Origin: Sipunculus nudus
Taxonomy: Eukaryota > Annelida > Sipuncula > Golfingiida > Sipunculidae
Length of the DNA: 64,000 bases
Direction of reading: 5' to 3'
Assembly: GCA_026874595.1 (NCBI GenBank)
Contig: CM049313.1
Span: 18,473,508-18,537,507 of the forward strand
Shown: positions 36,901 to 46,329 of the stretch, piece by piece
Layout of the letters: each line of letters opens with the position of its first letter
Position numbering within the stretch: position 1 is the stretch's first letter
Position numbers and translations under genes: made by a program
Notes under the pieces: model-generated
Seen by the model: only the letters and a program-made list of their open reading frames with translations
Told to the model about the DNA's origin: nothing
The model's database searches: none

Positions 36901-38994
36901 ACAAACAAATAGAGATACAAACAGAACTATAAATTTGTAAACTTTGAAAAAAATCTGAAGAAGTTGATATAACTACATAAGGGAGAACGTTTTAACACCT
37001 CGACGTAACAGCCCATTGGCCACCTGGTGTGTGTATAAAAGATGGGAAAATATCAAGTGTCTCACGTGGCGATGTTGGTAGGCCGATAAAGCGGTAAAAT
37101 CCTCCATATATTTTAAAAACCCATGATATTAACAATGTTGTGTTTACTGTGGGATTGTCATAAAGTTTTACATTTACCAGGTATGGATAAAATATGAGTA
37201 AATTTAGTCAAGACATTATGATTAAATTTGATTAATCTTGTTTAATTATGGCATATGCTTGGTTCCAACGCGCGCGCACACACACACCTACACACACAAA
37301 CACACACACACACACACATTTATAAGGCCTACCTATTAGCCCGGACATTCAGCCGCCATTCATAGGAACGAGAAAAAAAGTTATAAGGTGTTTGTTTGTG
37401 TTACAGGCCTGTAGCTATTAGACTTTACTGCTTGCATTTGAACCCCTACAAAGAAACACATAAACACACAATTGCCAGCTTCGCTTTTGTAAAATTAAGA
37501 GTTGATAGAGATAAATTGGAAGCATGAATCTTAAAATAAAAATGTCAAATTTAGGCCAATTAAGTACACTTAATGATTAACATCCAATTGTATCGAATAT
37601 TAAACCGAAAGCTTGTAAGAAATATGTACCTTTTTTTTCCTTCTAAAGATAAGTATTCTGAGGTCTCTGTTTCAGGCCAGTACGTATTTGACCTTGTACG
37701 GCCGGCCCTGTTAGGGGCGAGTTAGGGATTTAGGTCGATACACTGTCACAGAGCGATGCTATAGTCAATGAACAAGACAGGTAGCGAAGAGGCCGGAACA
37801 TCAAGAGGTTGGGGCGATTGAACCAGAAGCTATTATGTGCAGATGATGGTTCGTTAAAAGGCACGATTGAAACTAATCCCAGTCTATTTTCGTTGATCCG
37901 TGATAATCTGTCCTGCTGGTCAGCGGACTAGTTCAGAAAAGCCACGATATAAATAGGAAGAAATCAAATAAAGATAGATTGCATGAAATGGAGGATAAGC
38001 CAATGCTTTCTATAGGCTTAGGATCGGAAAGTTAGTCACTATGTATTGTAATGATTATATGAGTGTGTGGTTGGGCTGGTGGCCCCGAATTACGATACCT
38101 GTTCTTGTTTTCGCATAACGTTTGGGGTTCCAGGGGTGATTTTCAACGGAATCCCCATTTCTTATTAAAATCTAATAATTACCCCTGCAACTTGCCTAAA
38201 GACAATTTTTTTTGTTTGAATTTTCGCATTATTTATTTGATAACACAAAAGTATATGATAGTATCCTATTATATCTATGAAACATGCAAGAAATGTTACA
38301 ATACGGCAGGTGACCAAATGCATGTCATGCATTTATGCGTTCTTACGTCTTGAAAAGTGCCATATAAGCATATTGAGAGAATAATATTTTTATATTGGAA
38401 TTGAAATATAGACTTTGATTCCATTTCTGAGTAAACTATGAAATATTATATATCTATATATCGGTTTTTGAAAACTTTTTTCTCAATTTTGATTACCCTC
38501 CCACGCATGTGAGTCACACCCCCCCCCCCCTCAAACACACACACACACATACACTTTAAGATAAATTAACGCCACTGCTCAGGTCCAACATTTCCAAGAA
38601 TAATATGACCCGATACAGATTATAGGCAAAACCGTTCATATATATATGTCATGATGCCATGTGAGTTGGTTCTAATGCACGAGCAAACTGATGATTTCTA
38701 CATGTCTCTCTGCACCACCAATATGCATATTATGGTATAACTTCTTTACGGGAGCTGCTCTAATACTAAAACATCGTTGATGATAAAAAATAGATTTGCC
38801 ATATGTGAAATGTTACAGACGCTATAGCTGTTTTGCAAAACGCCGTATACCAAATAATCAAATTTTCAAGAACGTGGTAGTTGTAGGTTTTGCTGCAATG
38901 CTCAAAGTTTTGTTGCTTCGATTTCGACAAACATGTTGGACAGTTCCGTTTGTCTGTTTGTTTGTGACGATGTTTGTTTGTCTGTCTGTCCCCA
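33961..38994. other. predicted intron, 3' half: repeats only
   Basis: Part of the proposed 8.5-kb intron of the secreted-protein gene. It holds a TTCGCGA MITE fragment at 34568-34650 (GCGAGGCTAATATTTCGCG; same family as 49382), (AT)n at 36415-36436 and (CA)n at 37269-37318. A family G hAT-like end lies at 38380-38577 and finishes AGATAAATTAACGCCACTG after a C-run. No exon signal was seen. Confidence 0.5.
38380..38577 (-). mobile_element. hAT-like MITE family G, partial reverse copy
   Basis: Ends AGATAAATTAACGCCACTG at 38577, the complement of the CAGTGGCGTCAATTTATCT start at 47789. A C-run and CA repeats adjoin the end, and the body shares GAGTAAACTATGAAATATTA with 28620-28960. The other terminus is not found. 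Confidence 0.6.
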
Positions 38995-40215
38995 GTCTAA
39001 AATGCCCAGTTTTGCAGCGATCGCTTTCAAAATTACATGGTTGATAGAAAACCAAAAGTCCCCGAAGCCTATTGAGTTTTGTCAATATCGGGCAAAGGTC
39101 AAGGTCAAGGTAATCGAAAAACGTTGAAAGTTTATTTTCATCATAAATTTGTAGGAAATGGTCGTATCTACTTTATTCATAGCTGATTTAATCTTCATTC
39201 AAAGGCCTTTCTTCATGTGTGGAGCTGCCTAAAATTTGCTGTAACCATGTTTCGCATTTGGGAGGAAAAAATAATGATATTCGAAAATTAGGGGTCTTAT
39301 TTTTCTAACTTTGTCAGTTTTAAAGATACAGAGGTCTAATTTTTTTGCATTAGATAGCATACAAGTAGTGTTATTTGACTATATTATCAGTCTCGCAATA
39401 TCTTGTTAAACATCTCGTCAAACGAGATATTTCGAGATATCGCTCAGTGATAGCCTAGGGTCCACAAGTAGCATTCTACAGGCCACAGTTTTAGAGGAAT
39501 CCTTTTGAAACTGGTACATCTTATGTCTTACACTTATATCTCGAATGTGATTTTTAATTTTCCGGATATGGACACAAGGAGCACTGCATTCGAACCTCCC
39601 GATCATATCATTTTTGGCCATATCTCCAAAACCATAAACCAAGATTACAGAAACTATACCTAATTTTCTTCCTCTGGGTCTTCTCCATAACCTGAGTAAG
39701 TCATCTGGTGTCAAGTTGTGTCATTTTGTAAGTATGTCTGTTTATTAGTTGTCCTAAGATTCGCCTGTTTACTGGTTCTTGTGTCTCAAATATAGCATTG
39801 TACAGACCACAATTTTGCAGGAATCCTTTTCAAACTGGTGCAGTTTATGTCATACACTTATGTCTCAAAAAGATCTTTCCTTTTCCGCATATGGCAGCTA
39901 GAGGGCGCTGTACTCGAACCACTGCAACATGTTATTTTTGGCCATACCTCCAAAACTGTGAATCTTATCTGCACAAACTATAACTCATTATGTTTCTAAA
40001 TAACATCTCCATATGATTATCTAGTCTTCTGTTATCTCAAATGTGTCATTGTGTCCGTATGTCTGTCCATTTGTCGATGGTTGTCAGCTTTGTCTTCTTT
40101 CATGTTCTTTTTGTGTGATATACGTCATTCTACAGGCCTCAATTCCTCAGCAATCGCTCTGAAAGTCACTCGATTGAAAACCGATAATTTGAATCGTCTG
40201 TCTCGACCTCTGGTC
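38990..40215 (+). repeat. diverged tandem repeat, period about 324-332 bp
   Basis: Copies begin near 38998, 39470, 39794 and 40126, the first with a larger gap. Shared blocks are AGCATT.TACAG.CCACA.TTT, AGGAATCCTTTT.AAACTGGT, TTATGTC.TACACTTAT.TCT, TTTTTGGCCATA.CTCCAAAAC and TTTGAAA/TTCAAA flanks. The copies at 39470 and 39794 are most alike. Tracts of GTCTGTCTGTCC sit at the edges. No frame is kept. Confidence 0.8.
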
Positions 40216-40324
40216 GTCTAGTTTTATATTTAAATTGGTTGCTTCTGATTTTAACAGCGTAAAAATAAGTTTCTCCCTACAATGACTTTTTTTCATATAT
40301 AAACTCCACGTATATAATACATAT

Positions 40325-41138
40325 TGTTACAGGTGCTCTTTTTATCATGTGACACGGGCGTAACTCCTGTTCTGGCGCTCGTGTCTGGCCGCGTGTTACA
40401 TTCGATGTTTTATCCGTACTGGTTGAACTCTCGTTGTCATTTTAGCTTTGAGTTTTCACGCCTGGTCGTGGGTCACGTGATGACCCAGGTATGTGTGGGG
40501 ATACACACGGCTATGTTCTTTTCGATAATTCCTAAAATGCGTGTTTACTGTGCAAGATCTTATAGGTTGTTCGAGGAGTGGACAATTCTCGGCTTTGGGT
40601 GTGAAGGTATATAAAGGGGCTGTGTTTTAGAACGGGCGGGGCAGAGAGCAGAGAAGATTCCAGCGGACGCAGAAGCGTGTGTCAGATTCTAGGACCTTAT
40701 CCGACGAATGCGGCAATTATACATTTTCAAAGACTTTCTCCTGGATTTTATGCATTTGGACTTCAGTTAACTTCCTAGGTACTTGCAAGAACTTTCCACT
40801 GGACTGTCATTCTCCGGGAGTTTACATTTAAAGGACTTATCGTTGTGATGGTGTAGGTATTCAGGTACTGTGTGCATTGTTTTTCTATGTGATTGTATTG
40901 ACTTGTTGTTATACCGCTGTTTTACTGTATAATTGTATTGATTTAGTGTATTGTGTTGTTAGGGTTGTTTTAAGAATAAATTATAGTTATTTGTTAACAA
41001 AAAACCCACTGACTTCTTTATTCATTCCCCTAGACATTTCCCGCTGCCTAGTGTTACAGAATCTGATTTTTTTTATCTCCGTTACAGAATTTGTGGTCAT
41101 CACGCATACGTGATCTGTTTATATTAGGTTCCGTAACA
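40325..41138 (+). mobile_element. solo LTR, family L (814 bp)
   Basis: Begins TGTTACAGGTGC and ends GGTTCCGTAACA, so TGTTAC/GTAACA form short inverted ends. ATAT on both sides fits a 4-bp target duplication (weak, AT-rich context). A TATATAAAGG box at 40608-40617 and an AATAAA signal at 40975-40980 mark U3-R-U5 organisation. Nothing resembling a primer-binding site follows at 41139, so this is a solo LTR. Related copies are 52611-53239 and 56375-56980. The ends and duplication length fit a Ty3/Gypsy-type element; no internal gene is present to confirm. It lies inside the predicted intron of the secreted-protein gene, in the opposite orientation. Confidence 0.8.
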
Positions 41139-42370
41139 ATATGTATAATCATTTCCGATTATCGATTACCCGAAATGGAACCAGCGATTACGATTAAACG
41201 GCCGGATGCTAGATATAATCTATTAATAGGCATAACAGTGGTTATACCTATTAGACACTGCCAAGAATGCTGTAAGTGGAAACCGTCCTACCCTGCCGAG
41301 AATGTTGTAAACTGAAAAAGTTCCACGTATAGTTAGTTCTTGAGGTCACGAATATTGACTGCGTGGGTGAGATTGACTCGTCGTCTAGTTCATTGTGTTT
41401 CGTTCTCGGTAAGGTAAAACGATCTCTATCTTATTCAGACCAGAAAGTTATGCTGAACTGCAATAAAGTATAGTGTTACATTAAAAAAAAATAAGTCTAA
41501 TTACTGCTCACTCAGAAATATGACACCCCAACCGTGCAGGAATAGGAAAGAATACAACGAACCCAAGAATACCTCCAGCACCATCAATTCAACATAACAA
41601 TGGCGTTTGGTTACACTCTTGAACTAATCCATTGAATGATACTTCCTTAGAGTACATGTATTTTAATTGATAAATAATTGGTCACACAGATGAGCGACGT
41701 TGGAAACCTTGAAACTGATAACATTCAAAACTTGTAAATTACTAATAATTAATAATCGTTTTGCTCATCTCCGGAATAGGCGCTTAAATGACAAATCATA
41801 TTTTTTTCTACTTCTAATAGAATTAATAGCAATGCATGGGAGGTTTTAATATTATAATAATCTCTTGCGGAAGCAAGTGTCGTGAAGTGTATATAATATA
41901 ACAATTCACGATGCTAAAAACGAAAAGCATAGGACAATCGTGTCTGAAATAAAACTAGCTAAACCGTGGAAAGTGTTGAACACAATCACCTTTATGTTTT
42001 TAGTTTTGCTATAAGAAATAATTCGAGTAATATAATGTAAGAAACTCGGTATGCTTCCGCAAAAAAGTAAACATTTTATGTAATTACACAAAAGTAAATT
42101 ATGTTCTTGTTTTGTAAATTTCTTGCTACAATGGATATTTTGATAGTTTTGAAATTCGTCTCTACTTTTTTAAAGGCTGAAAAAATTTGTTGTACTTTTT
42201 GAAAATTATTTTTGTTGCAAGATAAATGCACGAAATCGATAATGAAAAAATCTCAAAATATTTCATGTAATTATTTCGTTAAATTTATTTTATCTTATTC
42301 ATTCAGCTGAGGGTTGAATAATTGACTGTTTATTCTAAAATGTTATTATCTGATATAGTTAACTTCTTGT
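41139..42370. other. predicted intron, 5' half: nothing recognised
   Basis: AT-rich DNA between the solo LTR and the candidate first exon. No frame above 74 codons and no shared repeat was noticed. Confidence 0.45.
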
Positions 42371-42376
42371 ACTCAC

Positions 42377-42430
42377 CTATGGTGTGTAGATATCGGGCTC
42401 CAGCACTATAACGTGATGGCTGCTATGTTG
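42377..42430 (-). other. candidate non-coding first exon and donor of the secreted-protein gene
   Basis: About 54 nt from a predicted start near 42430 to a consensus donor read on minus as CATAG/GTGAGTAC (intron G at 42376). The exon contains no ATG. Joined to the acceptor at 33912, the first ATG of the transcript is the start of the 239-residue protein. The exon-intron link across 8.5 kb is inferred; no transcript is available. Confidence 0.55.
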
Positions 42431-42455
42431 ACGACTGCTCGGGTCTCAGTGCCGG

Positions 42456-42462
42456 TTATATA
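42456..42462 (-). promoter_or_regulatory. TATA box of the secreted-protein gene (candidate)
   Basis: TATATAA on the minus strand inside a GC-rich patch (GGCGGC before, CCGGC after). About 31-33 nt downstream lies a GTCAAC initiator-like site, and the donor is a further 52 nt on. TATA, start region, ATG-free exon and donor occur in the right order within 92 bp. Confidence 0.55.
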
Positions 42463-42826
42463 GCCGCCGCTCCCTTATCCGTTGGGATTAGGGCCAAGTT
42501 GTGGGCGCTTCTCGGCAGTACGGGGGCAGCTGGGTTTCCGGCTCATTCTTAAATACCAATACAATACGGGCTCCTGGAGTCTCCGCGCTTCCTATGCATT
42601 TCCAACTTGCTGTCTTTGTTTGCTCAAAGATTCACTATCATTCTGAATCTGCTTGCTCTTTTGAAAATGATGGAACTGAACACACTATATTTAGTGTTTA
42701 TTCTTGTAAATAGGACATAAGGTTCACACGATACAATTGCGATTTACATATGAGGAGACGGGGGTCCTAAGTTCACAGGGGATATGTTCTATATGAAATT
42801 ACATCAAAACCGATTTTTCTTATATT

Positions 42827-42833
<7 letters not shown>

Positions 42834-42865
<32 letters not shown>
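42834..42865. repeat. (TA)n microsatellite
   Basis: About 16 TA units. The interrupted (TTA)n at 43017-43068 follows 150 bp later, and a frame across both is low-complexity only. Confidence 0.9.
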
Positions 42866-42869
<4 letters not shown>

Positions 42870-43191
42870 CTGTTTGTGTGTGAGCTGTGTGTTTCGAATT
42901 TCACCATCATTGCCTTCTTTTAAAAGAAATCTTGCCTTTTCATATGAGATTTTTGTTTTTTTTAGAAATCAGGGTTTAGCATGGGTTTATTACATTTTTT
43001 TTTTAAATTTAGTAATGATAATACTAATAATATTATTGTTATTATTATTATTATTATTATTATTAATACTTTCCAATGAAGCAGAATACATTTTCCTATC
43101 GTGCTCCAATATATTGTAATAAAGTCTTTGGGATAGCCAAGATTGCCAATAAAGGTGGCACTCCGCGTAAAATCAGGATGAAGATAACAAG

Positions 43192-43440
43192 GTGCCTGGA
43201 CAGCTGAGTGGTAAATCGCTTGGCTCTCTCCGCTAGCGACCCGGGTTCGGTCCCCGGCGTGGCTATGAGAGTGGGTTGTAGTTGCCCGTCCAAGGCCGGT
43301 TGTTTTCTCCGGGCACTCCGGTTTCCTCCACCTCTGCAGACTGCCGAACGCCATCACCAGAGCAACGGAGAGTGCCTCGATTAGTTATAATAACTATTTG
43401 TACAATCCATTTAAAATAAATAAGTTTATATTTATAATAT
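43192..43440 (+). mobile_element. tRNA-derived SINE family S, best copy
   Basis: The head has box A-like CAGCTGAGTGGTA near 43201 and box B GGTTCGGTCCC near 43244, the layout of a tRNA-type pol III promoter. The body includes GCCCGTCCAAGGCCGGT and CTCCGGGCACTCCGGTTTCC, and the AT-rich tail TTATAATAACTATTTGTACA. The reverse-strand frame of 131 codons across it is a shadow. Other copies are at 10216, 43545 and 53329. Confidence 0.85.
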
Positions 43441-43544
43441 GACATGGCAACTATAGATGTATGCCAAGCGATCATTAAAAACAATCCCGTCCCCGAAAAA
43501 TCAGATCAAATATTACTTTATATATAAAATTATAAACATAATTA

Positions 43545-43750
43545 TTTTACATGGATTATACAAATATTTATTATAACCAATCTAAGGCCCTCTCCAGCAC
43601 AGGTGATGGCGCTCGGTAGTGTCCAAAGGTGGAGGAAACCGGAGAACCCAAGCCTTGGACGGCAACTGTAACCCACTTTCATAGCCACGCCTGTGATCGA
43701 ACCCGGGTCGCCAGTGGATAGAGCCGAGCGTTTCCCTCAACTGTCCAGGC
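43545..43750 (-). mobile_element. tRNA-derived SINE family S, reverse copy
   Basis: Reverse complement of the 43192 copy. Tail complement ATTATACAAATATTTATTATAA lies at the left, then the GGTGGAGGAAACCGGAGAA body, box B complement CGAACCCGGGTCG near 43697, and the head ending GACAG near 43745. With 43192-43440 it makes an inverted pair separated by about 105 bp. Confidence 0.8.
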
Positions 43751-44648
43751 CTCATGGTTAAAGCGATGGACTTGCGTTCTTCGATAGGTCCCAGATTCGA
43801 TCAAAGGCAATAAGCATCTAAAGCATCAATTAGTATACTGCCAAGCTACCCAGTAATACAGGCTATATATTGATTATGTATGCGTGGGCCTAAGTCTGTG
43901 TTTGGGGTTGCATTATTTGCATACCAGCATATGAGATAAAGTGTTGTATATACACTCTGTGCACTTTGTGGTTCCTAGGCTGTTACTTGGCAGCTAGGAA
44001 TCTACTTAATTCCATACTATTGTTAGGCTGATCTCTTGTTGTGCCAAGTATCTGTGAAGCTCACCGCTTAAGCCGAAACAATTTCCACTTTCTTTATTAT
44101 TCAAAATTCCTGATAGGATCTGCTAATTAAAATAGTGAATACAGCATTTATATAACAAAGTACTAACACCATTGATTTCAAAACTTTTTTTCTAATTTGT
44201 TGAAATTATTGGAATCTTGTAGTCAGCATGCATTCTTTACGTTTATATTATTAAAGCTGTAAGCAACATTTGTGGCGGCGTAAAGACTTCAACCTCCAAT
44301 TTGAGGTCACCCCTCCCTTAAAATCTAAGCTTAAGAAAAAAATAACCACGAGGGTAGTCTGATCCTAAGTTCACCCTCCCTCCCCCCTTCTCACCCCTCC
44401 CCACCTCACTGGTCAGATTACCTTATCGCTGATTTATCTAAATGATAAATGCTTATGCTTTTAACCAATGATATATCATTTCAATAAATCACTTGAAATA
44501 TACGAGATTCAAAAGATGGAATCAATCTATAATGAACTTTCACAATTTTTTTTTTTTATATTGTAAAGTTCATTGATATTGACTCATACACTTCACCAAA
44601 AAGCATTACATTTAAATGCAACCAAAGAGTACAAAGATTCAAACTTCG
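43751..44648. other. intergenic, nothing recognised
   Basis: A second, degenerate tRNA-like patch may lie at 43755-43805 (GCGATGGACTTGCG, then AGATTCGATC). The rest is AT-rich and unassigned. Confidence 0.4.
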
Positions 44649-45054
44649 TCGAGAACTCGACATAAATTACGCAAAAAAAATTTAGGAAGCAAAAAAAAAA
44701 TATCTCGCAAAAAAAAATTTAGGAAGCAATTTACGTGGTGGCGTAATGGTTAGTGCGCTGGACTTGTGACCGCAAGGTTGTGGGTTCGCGTCCCGTCTGC
44801 GCTGCGACTCCTAGCTAAAGTCTTTACCACAAGGGTGCGCTCTCTCGACCCGGGAGTGAATGGATACTGGTCACGGGAGGAAGGCAAATGTAGAACGAAT
44901 AATCTTTTTTTTTTTTGCATCCTAATTTTTTTGGGCTTCCTTAATTTTTTTTTGGCTTCCTAATTTTTTTTGCTTCTTAAAATATTTGTTTAGTTTTTTT
45001 TTTTTTTTTGCTTCCCAATTTTTTTTTGCAAAATTTTATGTCGATATCGCGAGA
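44649..45054. mobile_element. inverted-repeat element enclosing a tRNA-like sequence
   Basis: The left arm has CTCGACATAAATTACGCAAA, then TTTAGGAAGC twice with A-runs. The right arm mirrors it: GCTTCC and TAATTTTTTTT repeats, then TTTTGCAAAATTTTATGTCG. Between the arms, 44736-44800 is tRNA-like, with box A TGGCGTAATGGT at 44739 and box B GGTTCGCGTCC at 44783-44793. A SINE-like body follows (CGACCCGGGAGTGAATGGAT), then a T-run near 44905. Either a SINE sits inside a foldback element or the element captured a tRNA-like promoter. Confidence 0.65.
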
Positions 45055-45125
45055 TGTTATCGTAGGGACCGTAGGGAGTACTATGAAATCAATTTCAGGT
45101 TACCGGGGGATAATCTAAAAAACGT

Positions 45126-45160
45126 TTTCAACCCCTCCCCCCCCCCCCCCCCCCCCCATT
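45126..45160 (-). repeat. poly-C tract
   Basis: A run of about 20 C after CCCTCC. It is flanked by AGGTTACCGGGGGATAATCT on the left and the related inverted GGTAATGTGAAGGGGCTAAT on the right, so it may be the centre of a small palindromic element (45095-45190). Confidence 0.7.
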
Positions 45161-45516
45161 CCGGTAATGTGAAGGGGCTAATCTGAAACCGCTATACATG
45201 GTGCCAGGCACCCAGGATTTAAAAAATGTACTTTTTGTTTTTATTAATGATGTTTCTGCAATACCCTTATACTGTGCTCTGACTCCTAGCAAAAAGAAAC
45301 TTCCACAAATAATGACTCCACAGAAATATACTTAGGATGCAGTTAATATTTCAAAATTGGTTCTCTGAATATACTTATGGCTCATGGAGAGAAAAATAAC
45401 TAAAATACATAACCGGCATATTCAAGAACCAGGCATACGATCTTGACCCTTGGTATTGGCGGTTTTTTTTAATAATAATACTCCTCACAAGTTTGTACAC
45501 TTATCTTTATATCGTG

Positions 45517-45672
45517 TGTTACGGGGTGACATAAAAGCGGACCGAACTGTCTCGCTAGTGAAGCTTGCTTTTCTAGCGAAGCTGTTGGGACGCCGGACTT
45601 GTGCGCCACCGTAATGGGTTCGAATCCCGGATCGGCCCAGGACTTACCCCTCAACAATTTCTCTTCGTAACA
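45517..45672 (+). repeat. TRIM 5' LTR
   Basis: 156 bp, TGTTACGG...TCGTAACA. Box A (one mismatch, TAGCGAAGCTG) is at 45574-45584 and box B at 45617-45627. An internal CTAG(C/T)GAAGC word occurs twice. Confidence 0.85.
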
Positions 45673-45675
45673 AAA

Positions 45676-45687
45676 TGGGGGCTCGTC
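45676..45687 (+). other. TRIM primer-binding site, tRNA-Pro type
   Basis: TGGGGGCTCGTC, 3 nt after the 5' LTR. The same 12 bases start the proline-tRNA primer site of well-known retroviruses such as murine leukaemia virus. The match stops there (next base T, not C). Confidence 0.75.
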
Positions 45688-45780
45688 TAACGTGACGGTT
45701 AACTTTGTGGCCCAGGGAATAAGCTCACCAAAGTGTGACTCATGGGATAATTAGTCTTGTTCTGATAGCAGAACGCTCTT

Positions 45781-45791
45781 AAAAGGGGGTG
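45781..45791 (+). other. TRIM polypurine tract
   Basis: AAAAGGGGGTG abuts the TGTTAC start of the 3' LTR, the expected place for plus-strand priming. Confidence 0.7.
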
Positions 45792-45948
45792 TGTTACGGG
45801 GTGGCATAAAAGCGGACCGAACTGTCTCGCTAGTGAAGCTTGCTTTTCTAGCGAAGCGGTTGGGACGCCGGACTAGTGCGCCACCGTTATGGGTTCGAAT
45901 CCCGGATCGGCCCAGGATTTTCCTCTTGAGTCTTACATCACTGTCTTA

Positions 45949-46245
45949 AGCCGCGTTTCCACTTGTACGGATGCGGTGCGTGTGCGGTGCGGATACGTAT
46001 GCGTACATTTTGTGTGTGGTGTGTGTCCATTGGATACGTTTTTCAGTGCGTTTTTAGGTCTTTTACTCTGTTTCACCTCCACAAAATGGCACGTTTCCGT
46101 AAGCGCGGCTACATGGTCCGGTTTAAAAATAAGGATCCGTTTCCGCACGCCGCACGCACTCCTTTATGCGCGATTTAAAACGCGTCCACATCCGCATTCG
46201 TATTCGTTACCGTATCCGTACCGCATAAGTGGAAACGCAGCTCAA
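45949..46245 (+). mobile_element. CG-rich foldback element family F, copy 2
   Basis: Ends AGCCGCGTTTCCACTTGTAC and the complement of CCGCATAAGTGGAAACGCAG are inverted repeats. It carries the same interior blocks as 27076-27363 in the other orientation (TTTTTCAGTGCGTTTTTAGG). Repeated GTGCGG/GCGGTGCG words and alternating purine-pyrimidine tracts lie in both arms. The 166-codon and 71-codon frames here are shadows. Confidence 0.85.
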
Positions 46246-46329
46246 TACATGTCAACAAAGCTGTCAGTTTCACCAAGCTTTACACTCCTCCTTTCTGGTT
46301 TAGACCCTGTTTTGGTTATGTGTATATGT

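Larger units (their letters stand above)
45517..45925 (+). mobile_element. TRIM (miniature LTR retrotransposon) with pol III promoter in its LTR
   Basis: The two LTRs (45517-45672 and 45792 to about 45921) are about 97% identical over the shared 125 bp. They begin TGTTACGGGGTG, and the 5' LTR ends TCGTAACA. The internal part is only 119 bp. It opens with AAA and the primer-binding site TGGGGGCTCGTC (complement of a tRNA-Pro 3' end) and closes with the polypurine tract AAAAGGGGGTG directly before the 3' LTR. No coding capacity exists, as in TRIMs. Each LTR holds a CATAAAAG TATA-like box, a box A (TAGCGAAGCGG in the 3' LTR) and a perfect box B (GGTTCGAATCC). The last ~30 bp of the 3' LTR are lost or scrambled next to the family F foldback. 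Confidence 0.85.

Noticed and set aside
40325-41138. identity with the bivalve Steamer retrotransposon LTR
   Set aside because: From memory the Steamer LTR is much shorter, and no internal gag-pol is here to compare; no basis for that name.
42962-43357. 131-codon reverse-strand frame
   Set aside because: It is the antisense of the SINE at 43192 and of an ATT microsatellite.
44736-44800. functional tRNA gene
   Set aside because: Boxes A and B are present, but the anticodon and acceptor stems do not pair; SINE-like body follows. The same holds for 13432-13562, 43192-43260 and the TRIM LTR.
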